From: Edaphosphingomonas laterariae
Lineage (GTDB): Bacteria > Pseudomonadota > Alphaproteobacteria > Sphingomonadales > Sphingomonadaceae
Reading direction: 5' to 3'
NCBI RefSeq assembly: GCF_900188165.1
Contig: NZ_FZOS01000004.1
Coordinates: 124,001-188,000, forward strand
Length of the DNA: 64,000 nucleotides
In this document: piece after piece, positions 8,040-15,808 of the stretch
How positions within the stretch are numbered: the first letter of the stretch is position 1
Layout: each line of letters opens with the position of its first letter
Translations under genes and position numbers: made by a program
Notes under the pieces: generated by a model
Databases searched by the model: none
The model's input: the letters and a program-made list of their open reading frames with translations, nothing else
What the model was told of the DNA's origin: nothing

Positions 8040-9515
8040 TCATGCTTTCGGGATGCGCAGCTTGGCGTCAGCGCCTTCGGCAAAGGCATTGGTGTCCTCA
8101 AGCATGGCGCGGGCGCTCTCGAATGTGCGCCAGTCGATCATGCCGGTATAGCTTTGCGCCACGTCCAGCATACGAATGAGCGGTGCGGCTTGGCCGTTCT
8201 TGGAAAAAGCCTTGAGTGCCCCAAGATAATCGGTGCGATAGGCCGTGGGGATGATGATGCGCTCCTGCCCCGCCGCGACCAGTTCGGCGTTCATCATGAT
8301 GCGGGCGGTGCGCCCGTTACCATCGGCAAAGGGATGCACCTCGCTGACCAGCATCATCATAAACACGGCTCGCTGGAAGGGTTCTTCCAGCGCCCGGTAA
8401 AACGCGAAACCGCGCTCAAGGGTGCCATTGACCAGTTCGGGCGCAACAAAGACCGTGCTGCCCGCCTGATTGGTTTTCGTTTTGAAGATACCGGGATGCT
8501 TGTCGGGTCGCGCCTGCATCAAGGTTGCATGACGGCGGCGCAGGAGTGCATCCAGTTCATCGGCACTGGCGGGAAGGATGCTCATGTCCTGCGCATCGGA
8601 CACGATGCGGAACGTGCCAAGCACGTCATGGGCATCTTCGGGACGTTCGGAGGGGATCGCGCCTTCAAAGACGATCTCGCGGGCTTCGCTGACGCTGAAC
8701 TCGGTGCCTTCGATGAAGTTTGAGAAATAGGCTTCAAAGAAAGCGAGATTGGCAGTCGCCTCGTCACCCTGCGCGGACGCAGGACGCGGCGCGGGAATGG
8801 CGTCGCGCAGCGCGCCAAACAATGCCTCGAACAGCACGATGCGGTCGGGGTCAAATGGCTGACCGGCGGCGCGGGCTTTGCCCACGTCGCTTTCGGCCCT
8901 GGCCTCGCGGGTGCCAAGGAACGCGCCGATCAGGTCGTTCAGAGCATCGTATTCGGCCTCAAGGCCAAGTTCGGGCGCGATGGCGCGCGCGTCATCGCGC
9001 AGCTTGTTGAGCGCGCCCTCTCCCTGTGTGCGCAACAGCGCATCAAGGCGCTGCTCCAGTTCCTCGCGGGTCAATGTGCGCGTGACACGTCCGCCGCGCG
9101 CGCGCGATGCGCGCATATTTTCAAGATAGGCGCGCGGCGTCGAGGCCAGCCGCGCGCCGCCGATAAAGGGCTTGTCGTTGTCGATGGCTCCCGCTCCCTG
9201 ACGCGGGCGAAGGGTCAGGCCGGGAAGCTGCGTTTCGGAACCCTTTTCGGATATGAGAAAAACGGAACCATCCTCGGCGGGCTTGTTCTCAAGCGCGGTG
9301 CGGTCGGTAATGAGCGCATCGGGATAGTAGCTGGTAATCAGGTGATACCAGTTGCGGCGCACCAGCCGTTCGGGATTTTCGGTGAGATTGCGGGTATAGA
9401 GGCGCGAGCCGATGCGGCGTAGCTCGCCACGGGCGACGGCATCATAAACGGCCTTGGATATGGCCGTATGCGAGACGAATACTTCGGGATAGGTGCCAGC
9501 GGAAAATTCGGACAT
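8040..9515 (-). CDS. Fic-domain protein with AbiEi-like N-terminal domain
   Basis: In the 491-residue protein, the Fic core motif HPFADGNGRTARI lies near residue 392. The histidine catalyses AMP (or other nucleotide) transfer to hydroxyl side chains of target proteins. Upstream, SNFIEG at about residues 262-268 fits the inhibitory helix motif (S/T)xxxE(G/N), so it is a self-inhibited class II Fic enzyme. Residues 1 to about 150 resemble AbiEi-type antitoxin/transcriptional regulator domains: a winged-helix start, then YTRNLTENPERLVRRNWYHLI and RTALENKP. The fusion suggests that one protein binds its own promoter DNA and carries the toxic activity. The start at 9515 has an AAAGG site about 9 bases upstream. 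Confidence 0.88.
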   Translation of the reverse strand: MSEFSAGTYPEVFVSHTAISKAVYDAVARGELRRIGSRLYTRNLTENPERLVRRNWYHLITSYYPDALITDRTALENKPAEDGSVFLISEKGSETQLPGLTLRPRQGAGAIDNDKPFIGGARLASTPRAYLENMRASRARGGRVTRTLTREELEQRLDALLRTQGEGALNKLRDDARAIAPELGLEAEYDALNDLIGAFLGTREARAESDVGKARAAGQPFDPDRIVLFEALFGALRDAIPAPRPASAQGDEATANLAFFEAYFSNFIEGTEFSVSEAREIVFEGAIPSERPEDAHDVLGTFRIVSDAQDMSILPASADELDALLRRRHATLMQARPDKHPGIFKTKTNQAGSTVFVAPELVNGTLERGFAFYRALEEPFQRAVFMMMLVSEVHPFADGNGRTARIMMNAELVAAGQERIIIPTAYRTDYLGALKAFSKNGQAAPLIRMLDVAQSYTGMIDWRTFESARAMLEDTNAFAEGADAKLRIPKA

Positions 9516-9773
9516 TAAGCGCGCCTTTCCACGCCAGTTTACCGAATTTTCCTTACTTAAGGAAGAAAAATCACGAAAAAATACAACTTAAGAGCACAAG
9601 AGAGGAAAATTCCGGCTTAAGACGCACCTCCGGCGCGGTGACGCCGAATTTTCCTGTGATAAAGACCGGATATTCCGAAAATATCAGACTTAAGCATATT
9701 CGCCGCACGATATGCGGTGAATATGGCGGTTATTCACCGCAGCGGACGGCAAAGGCCGGATGGCCGGGGGCGC
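9516..9773. promoter_or_regulatory. Repeat-rich control region upstream of the Fic gene
   Basis: There is no gene here. The stretch repeats CTTAAG (three times) and AATTTTCC or its complement GGAAAATT (three times) between 9544 and 9695. These could be operators for the AbiEi-like domain. At 9695-9741 three arms compete: arm 2 (TGCGGTGAATATG, 9713-9725) pairs with arm 1 (9695-9707, 12 of 13) or with arm 3 (9731-9741, 11 of 11). Confidence 0.55.
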
Positions 9774-10028
9774 TTAGCGCCCACCGGCTTTCCTTCTGGC
9801 GGTCGCCGCAGCCTTAGGGGCTGGGGCGACAGTGTCGGCCTTGGGCTTGGGGCTGTAAGCCCGCATGACGATGCGGCCTTGCAGCGGCACGGCTTCGCAG
9901 CGGATATTGAAGCCCTTGCCGTCGCGGTTCGGCCATGCCGCGCCGATCTTGGTCCAGCTTGCGGCCTGCCCGTTGCCATCGACGCGATAGAGGATGAAAG
10001 CGGGGCTGTTGGTGGTTTCGGTGGTCAT
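9774..10028 (-). CDS. Hypothetical small basic protein
   Basis: The 84-residue product starts MTTETTNSPAFILYRVDGNGQAASWTKIG and ends in an alanine/lysine-rich tail (KAAATARRKAGGR). The central GKGFNIRCEAVPLQGRIVMRAY looks like a small beta-rich domain. No family is assigned. The start at 10028 is supported by AAGGAGA six bases upstream. The longer frame has no ribosome site. The gap to the next gene (10029-10291) holds no further gene I can support. Confidence 0.65.
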   Translation of the reverse strand: MTTETTNSPAFILYRVDGNGQAASWTKIGAAWPNRDGKGFNIRCEAVPLQGRIVMRAYSPKPKADTVAPAPKAAATARRKAGGR

Positions 10029-10291
10029 GTCGGTTCTCCTTGTGGCTCTGAGCCGCAACCGTTGCGGCAGATGTGGAGAACAAGGCGCGGCCAAGAGGTC
10101 GCGGGGTCATGCTGACCGTAGGGAACCCGACAGGGGAAGCTGCACAAATGCAATGCGGAAGCGCCCGCGATTGACGCCCGATCTGGCCAAGCCAGTGAAT
10201 CCACGCATGAGGCCAGTGACGTTCGCGGCTGCCAACCGGGGAACCGCCCGCCGAAAGCGGCTACAGTCCCGCTCCCTTGTCCGCACGATAA

Positions 10292-12529
10292 TCAGGCTTC
10301 GGGCGCGGCTCCATCCTCGGCTGCTGCATCGGCGGCATCGGGAGCAGCCACGTCCTCTGCCGGTGCGGGTTGTGGTTGGCGGGGCGGATTTGCTGGCCTG
10401 AAACGCTGCCTAAAGGCATCTTGGTCATTCAGGCGAATAAGGACCGGGTTTTCGCAGGACGACGCCTTGCCAAAGACAACAGCATGGCGGGCTTGCAGCG
10501 AAGGAAGGACATTGGCGTAGTCAGAGCCGATGTAGTTTCCGAGAAAATCTTTGCCGGTATCATCGAAAGTCCGCATAGCGAATATCGTGTTGCACTGGTT
10601 CAAGATCGTCTTGGTGACGTTCGCGGTGCGCTGCGTGATAAGCAGGCAACCAAGGCCATATTTTCGACCTTGCAAGATGGCTCTCGCACTGGTCGCTGTG
10701 GCTTGCTTGTCACCATCTGCCGCGACGGAGTTCCATTCGGGGACAAGCGAGTGGGCTTCCTCATAGACAAGGCAAAGGCGTGCTGTGTCCGTCATGCCTT
10801 TCTCCTGACAGACGAACAGCGCCGCGTCGGAGAAAATCGCGGTAATTTCCGAGGCTGTCAGATGCGATAACTCGGCATTGCCCTGAAACATACCGGACAC
10901 TTGCTTGGTGACACGGAACTGCGCAGGGTTGAATACCCGCAAATAATGGTCGTCATCGTCAGCCAAGAACTCACGCATTTGCTTGACCACGGCCAGCTTG
11001 AAGGCGCGTCGGGAGCCTCCAAGCTCTCGATTTTGATGAGCCACGCCACCTTGTCCGGCGGCAACAAGCTCATCACGCTTGGCTTGCTCATGGATCGGCT
11101 CAATAAAGTCGGCCAGAAGCTGCTGATATTGGTTGGTCAGGTCGAGGCAGAGGACTTTGATGCCTTGTGCGATCATGCGTTCGACAAGTTCTATGGACAG
11201 ATAGCTTTTGCCCACGCCGAGAATGCCGAGAATGGCGGTGTTATGGGTTACGCACTCTGACGGGTCGAGCCGGACGCCGTAGGGCGTGGACGGGAAGTAA
11301 CCGATGCAGTCGCCTTCCGGTGCGGTGTCCTCGTTTTCAAGCATGAACACCGGAGCGTTGATGCGTGGTAACCACGGAACGGGGTTAAACTTCTGTGCGT
11401 TGGCATCCCATGTGCCAATCTTGCGCGCCTTGGCGCGAGCGTAACCGTATTTGTTTTTCTGCTGGACAACTTCCTCGCGGGTAATGCCGTCAACGACTTG
11501 GTAGATTACGCGTCGTTCATCGCCGATACGGGCTTCGATCAGGCTACCTTCTGCAAGACCGGAATCGTTGATAACCTCAAATTGGAGATATTCGGTGCTG
11601 GTGTCGCTATCCACGATGCCGCACAGGCGGCCTATCCATTGGAGCGCCTGAATCTGCTCCGCTTCATCGGGTGGCACCGTGATCGAAACCGCTATTGCGT
11701 CCTGCGATTTCGCAGGAAGCTGACTTGCGTAAGATGCGAGAGATTGCGGAAGCGGCGCGGTCAAGACACGCAACAGATTGCCTTCGTCGCGTCCGACATA
11801 ATTGAGGGCAACGCCAAGCTGCTCCGGCCCATGGTGGTCGGCGACAACCATCGGTGTGCCACGGCTGATCGTTTTGGGTTCGACCTGTCGGACAAGGACA
11901 ATGCCGGGGGATTGGTGCGCTGCGACCGTTCCCACAATGTCCTCTCGGCGCAGGGGCGGCTTGCTATTCAAGAACGCTGCAATGTAATCAACGAGCGATT
12001 CCAGCGGTCGGATTATCACTATGACGGCGAGTGTCGTCAGGATTGCGAAAACCTCCGCAGGCTGTTCGCGATGGAATAACCAGACCGCAACGATGATAAG
12101 CGCGGTAAATATGATGTTGGGGCTACCCAGCCCCTTTACGGCTCGCTCGCAGAGACGCCAGAAAACTCCCGGCTCGATGCCCGGCGCAGGCCGGAAAATC
12201 AGGACTAACAGTGATACGCCGGACACAAGCGCGAAAAGTCCGACAGCGAAGGCCAGCACCCAAGCATCGGGTGTCCCGCTCGGAATCACGGGCACAGCGG
12301 GAAGAATTGCTAACAGTGCAGCGACGGCGTTGGTCAGTGAATCGGCAGGTGGCGTGAAGTGTGGGTTGATAAGCCTGCTGCCGAAAAGCAGGCTTATGAC
12401 ACCGCTGACCAGCCACATAGCCTTGTTGTCGAGAGCAAGGCCGGTGCTGATAAACTGGGCTTGGACGGCAACAAGTATCGCCAGATAGATGACCAGAAGA
12501 ACGGCACGGATTCTTGCATCTGATGTCAC
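10292..12529 (-). CDS. Membrane-anchored HerA-type (DUF87) ATPase of the defence-like operon
   Basis: The 745-residue protein begins with five or so membrane helices within about the first 175 residues (AVLLVIYLAILVAVQ, WVLAFAVGLFALVSGVSLLVLIF, IIFTALIIVAVWLF). An OB/HAS-barrel-like region follows, then a HerA/FtsK ATPase: Walker A GILGVGKS near residue 440 and Walker B LCLVYEEAHSL near 600, with LITQRTANVTKTILNQCNTIFAMR after it. HerA hexamers pump DNA and usually partner a nuclease. The membrane anchor is unusual for HerA. The GTG start at 12529 overlaps the stop of the GIY-YIG gene (GTGA), making it the last gene of the operon. Confidence 0.85.
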   Translation of the reverse strand: MTSDARIRAVLLVIYLAILVAVQAQFISTGLALDNKAMWLVSGVISLLFGSRLINPHFTPPADSLTNAVAALLAILPAVPVIPSGTPDAWVLAFAVGLFALVSGVSLLVLIFRPAPGIEPGVFWRLCERAVKGLGSPNIIFTALIIVAVWLFHREQPAEVFAILTTLAVIVIIRPLESLVDYIAAFLNSKPPLRREDIVGTVAAHQSPGIVLVRQVEPKTISRGTPMVVADHHGPEQLGVALNYVGRDEGNLLRVLTAPLPQSLASYASQLPAKSQDAIAVSITVPPDEAEQIQALQWIGRLCGIVDSDTSTEYLQFEVINDSGLAEGSLIEARIGDERRVIYQVVDGITREEVVQQKNKYGYARAKARKIGTWDANAQKFNPVPWLPRINAPVFMLENEDTAPEGDCIGYFPSTPYGVRLDPSECVTHNTAILGILGVGKSYLSIELVERMIAQGIKVLCLDLTNQYQQLLADFIEPIHEQAKRDELVAAGQGGVAHQNRELGGSRRAFKLAVVKQMREFLADDDDHYLRVFNPAQFRVTKQVSGMFQGNAELSHLTASEITAIFSDAALFVCQEKGMTDTARLCLVYEEAHSLVPEWNSVAADGDKQATATSARAILQGRKYGLGCLLITQRTANVTKTILNQCNTIFAMRTFDDTGKDFLGNYIGSDYANVLPSLQARHAVVFGKASSCENPVLIRLNDQDAFRQRFRPANPPRQPQPAPAEDVAAPDAADAAAEDGAAPEA

Positions 12530-13752
12530 CCCGGTCGGCCCTCCCCGTCGCTCCGCACGAGCCGCGCGGCTTTCGGGTCATATATATAATGCGTGATCGT
12601 GCCGTCCTTGATCCGCTCCACGGCGTCATCGACGACGAAGCGCGGCACGAGGAACCATTCGCGCGGGATCACGGGATTGCCGAAGCGATCCTTGATTTCG
12701 ATGTCGAGCCGCGCGGGGTCGAATATGCGGTGGATCAGATTTTCGAGCTTGGTGCGGTTGATGTTGTAGAGCGTGTAGGTCGCGACGATTTCAGCCTCGG
12801 CCATCAAAAAGGTCGGATCGAGTTTGGCGTTCGCGATGCGGCGTTGCACGTCACCGCCCGTCACGCCGATCTTGTGCAGCACGTCGCGATTTGCCGCGAC
12901 TACAGGATGATCGGACTTACTGCGCAGCACGTAGATCGTGCCGCTGGCGGAGTCATCGTCATCAAGCTGCCCCGTGAACGGCGAAGCCTCCTCGCGCACA
13001 AACAACGGCCCTGCCTCGGGATCGGAGATGCGACGGCCCGCCTCGTCCTTATGCAATGCCCGCTGTAGCGAACGCATGAGCATATTGCTCTCGGTGCCGT
13101 TGTCGAACACCACGCGCAAGCGGGCATCGGTTCGTCCCTGCGCGTTGACGAAAATCTCGTCCATGTCGGCGACATAGGCTTTCTGACCGCCGACAATGAA
13201 CCATGCGCCGGGGCGGATTTCGGCTTTCAGTTCGAACTCGCGCGATTTCCTGATCCCGCTTTCAAGATCGCGCTGCACCTGCTCGAACAGAGGCTTGAAC
13301 GTCTCGAAATCCTCGCATTTTTCGCGGTTGGCGATTTCCTCGGCGGCGCGCTTTTCCTCTGCCGTGCGGACGTGGCGAAGTTCGGCAATATCCGACGAGC
13401 CTATCGCGCCCTCAAGCTCGGCAAGAAGCGCGTCCGTGTCCATATCGTCATCGGATATGGGGACGGGCGTTTCTCCACCCGCGAGCAATCCCTGATGATC
13501 CAAGGATTCAAGCAATGTCCGGCAATCTTCCTGTGCGCGCAGGCGATCAAGGCGCGTGGCATAGAGGCGCTCGAATATGTCTCGGCTCTCGCCGTGGCGC
13601 GGTGCGTGTCCGTGCTTCTCGACAAATCGCTGGATCTCCTCAAATCCAGCGATGATGCGTTCCTCGCGTGGTCCACGCCCGACCTTTTTCTCGGGCGCAG
13701 CGAAGTCGGAAAGCACGTCTGCCAGTGCATCAAGGTCGAGGTCATCCGTCAT
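12526..13752 (-). CDS. GIY-YIG nuclease-domain protein (T5orf172/Mug113-like)
   Basis: In the 408-residue protein, the C-terminal part reads GTIYVLRS (about 279), HKIGVTGGDVQRRI (about 302) and LENLIHRIF (about 344). These give the GIY-like strand, the basic helix and the conserved glutamate of the T5orf172 branch of GIY-YIG nucleases. The N-terminal half is acidic and helical (DDLDLDALADVLSDF, AEEKRAAEEIANREKCEDFETF) and may bind partners. The start MTDDLDLD at 13752 overlaps the helicase stop by 11 bp. A longer reading frame upstream lies entirely inside the helicase gene. Its likely role is the DNA-cutting subunit of the operon. Confidence 0.85.
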   Translation of the reverse strand: MTDDLDLDALADVLSDFAAPEKKVGRGPREERIIAGFEEIQRFVEKHGHAPRHGESRDIFERLYATRLDRLRAQEDCRTLLESLDHQGLLAGGETPVPISDDDMDTDALLAELEGAIGSSDIAELRHVRTAEEKRAAEEIANREKCEDFETFKPLFEQVQRDLESGIRKSREFELKAEIRPGAWFIVGGQKAYVADMDEIFVNAQGRTDARLRVVFDNGTESNMLMRSLQRALHKDEAGRRISDPEAGPLFVREEASPFTGQLDDDDSASGTIYVLRSKSDHPVVAANRDVLHKIGVTGGDVQRRIANAKLDPTFLMAEAEIVATYTLYNINRTKLENLIHRIFDPARLDIEIKDRFGNPVIPREWFLVPRFVVDDAVERIKDGTITHYIYDPKAARLVRSDGEGRPG

Positions 13753-15808
13753 AGCGGCCCTCTTTCTTGAAGCGCATGAATGCGGCTGCGCCTTCGGCCA
13801 ATCGCCGTTCCCACGCATCCGATGCTGTGATCGATGGCGGACGCTCGCGCTCCTTGATGAAGCGCGCGGCCCGCACGGCAAGCTCTTTCGCCTCGTCGGG
13901 CGACAGGCTGGTGCGCTTGCTGGCGATGGCGGCGGCGACCTGTTTCAGACTTTCCTCGCTCATGGTCTTGGCGAGAATGGCATAGGCTTCCTGAAACGGA
14001 TTGATCCGGTCGATCAGGTCGATGTCGAGTTCGCGCACGTCCATCGCGAATTTGCGCACACCGTCGATCAGCGCGGTGTTCAAGCTCGGCTCCGCGTCGT
14101 CCTTTTTATCGTCGCCAAGCGCAATGCGCGCGGCCTGCTGGGTGAGATTGAGGGCGGCAATGGCGTGCTGGCGCACGGCCTCCTGATCCTCTTCGTCCAA
14201 CTCGGGATATTTGTCCTTTATGATCTTGCCAAGGCGAAGCTGGGTCAGCTCTTCGGGAACCATCTCCTCGTCAAACAGGCCGCGCTCGATGCTGGGCTTA
14301 TCCTGCACGAAGCTCGCGATGACCTCGTTCAAATCCTCTTTGCAGATGCGCGCGGCCTGCTCACTTTTGGGTTCGGTAAGCCCTTTGATCTCGATATGGA
14401 ATTGGCCGGTCTGCTCATTGAAGCCGACATTGCACTTGTCGGGCTGATAGCCAGCGCCGCCGTAATCGAAGCCATCCTGCTTGCCGCTCTGCGGGTTCTT
14501 CGGCGTGAAGTTGAAACGCGGTGCGAGCACCTGCTCCATGAGCAAGCTGGCAGCAATGGCTTTGAGCGTATCGTTGATCGCCTCGGTGACAAGCGATTCC
14601 GCTGCATCGGGTTCGGCGATCAGATTCGTGAACCGTGCGCGAGTTTTGCCGGGTGCATCGCGGGTTGCGCGGCCAATGATCTGCACAATCTCTGTCAGGC
14701 TGGCGCGATAGCCGACCGTGAGTGCGTGTTCGCACCAAATCCAGTCGAAGCCCTCTTTCGCCATGCCGAGCGCGATGATGATGTCCACATGATCGCGGTT
14801 GTTCTTTTGCGCGGGGTCTTTCAGCGCGGCGGAAACGCGGTCGCGCTTCGACGGGTCATCATCGACAAGATCGGCGATGCGCAGTTTTTTCCCATCGGGT
14901 GTCGTGACGATCTGGAAGCCCGTGACGGGATCGGCACCTTCCCACTCGCCAAGCTCGGTGATGATGTGCTCCACCTCCTTGATCTTGTCCTTCGTGCTTT
15001 CGCGCGAATTGACGTTGGGGATGTGGATGATGGTTTTCTCGGCAGGATTCAGGACTTCGAGAATGTCATCGGTGTAGGAGCCGGAATAGAAGAAATAGCC
15101 GATGTCGAGCTGCTTGAGATATTCGTAGCCGTTGAGCTGCTCGTAATAGGTGTAGGTGACGGTATCGAATTTCGCCTCGTCGGTCGGCGCGAGCACGGCC
15201 TCGGCATCGCCCCGAAAATAGCTGCCCGTCATGGCGACGATATGCACCTTGTCGCGCGCGATGAACTCGCCAAGGTGCTTGCCCAGCACATTATCAGGGT
15301 TGGCGGAAACGTGGTGGAACTCGTCCACCGCGATCAAGCGGCCATCGAACGCCTCGACGCCGAAACGGTCCACTGCAAACCGGAAGGTTGCGTGGGTGCA
15401 GACCAGCACTTTGTCGTCGCTGGCGAGGAAACTGGCGACAGTGTTGACCTTGCCGCCGTCCTCGCCGGGTGCGTTGCAGAGATTCCACTTCGGCGCGACC
15501 GTCCAGTCAGCCCAGAATCCAAACTTGGTCAGCGGCTCGTCGGCGAAGCTGGAGCCGATGGATTTTTCCGGCACGACGATGATCGCCTGTTTCAATCCCT
15601 GATTGGCGAGCTTGTCGAGCGCGATAAACATGAGCGCACGGCTCTTGCCCGATGCGGGCGGCGACTTGATGAGAAGGTAAGGCTCTCCGCGCTTTTCGAA
15701 CGCGCGCTCCTGCATCGCGCGCATCCCGAGCGCATTGGATTTCGTAGAGCCGCCGTTGCGGGCGTAGGTCACGGAAACGGATGGAACATTCTTTTTGTCG
15801 ATGGTCAT
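13742..15808 (-). CDS. SF2 DEAD/DEAH-type helicase (restriction-subunit-like)
   Basis: The 688-residue protein has Walker A SPPASGKSRA (about 49-58), motif II VDEFHH (about 164), motif III MTGSYF and motif VI QIIGRATRD (about 405). It resembles the ResIII/DEAD helicases of type I, type III and related restriction systems, which translocate on or unwind DNA. The C-terminal 250 residues are helical and rich in charged residues and lack a recognisable nuclease. The ATG at 15808 overlaps the methyltransferase stop (ATGA) and its own stop overlaps the GIY-YIG start, so all four proteins should be made together. Confidence 0.9.
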   Translation of the reverse strand: MTIDKKNVPSVSVTYARNGGSTKSNALGMRAMQERAFEKRGEPYLLIKSPPASGKSRALMFIALDKLANQGLKQAIIVVPEKSIGSSFADEPLTKFGFWADWTVAPKWNLCNAPGEDGGKVNTVASFLASDDKVLVCTHATFRFAVDRFGVEAFDGRLIAVDEFHHVSANPDNVLGKHLGEFIARDKVHIVAMTGSYFRGDAEAVLAPTDEAKFDTVTYTYYEQLNGYEYLKQLDIGYFFYSGSYTDDILEVLNPAEKTIIHIPNVNSRESTKDKIKEVEHIITELGEWEGADPVTGFQIVTTPDGKKLRIADLVDDDPSKRDRVSAALKDPAQKNNRDHVDIIIALGMAKEGFDWIWCEHALTVGYRASLTEIVQIIGRATRDAPGKTRARFTNLIAEPDAAESLVTEAINDTLKAIAASLLMEQVLAPRFNFTPKNPQSGKQDGFDYGGAGYQPDKCNVGFNEQTGQFHIEIKGLTEPKSEQAARICKEDLNEVIASFVQDKPSIERGLFDEEMVPEELTQLRLGKIIKDKYPELDEEDQEAVRQHAIAALNLTQQAARIALGDDKKDDAEPSLNTALIDGVRKFAMDVRELDIDLIDRINPFQEAYAILAKTMSEESLKQVAAAIASKRTSLSPDEAKELAVRAARFIKERERPPSITASDAWERRLAEGAAAFMRFKKEGRYDG

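Noticed and set aside
10292-12529. Transfer ATPase (TraD/VirD4) identity for the HerA-type protein
   Set aside because: It is locked by overlaps into the methyltransferase-helicase-nuclease operon, and the element already has a clear coupling protein.
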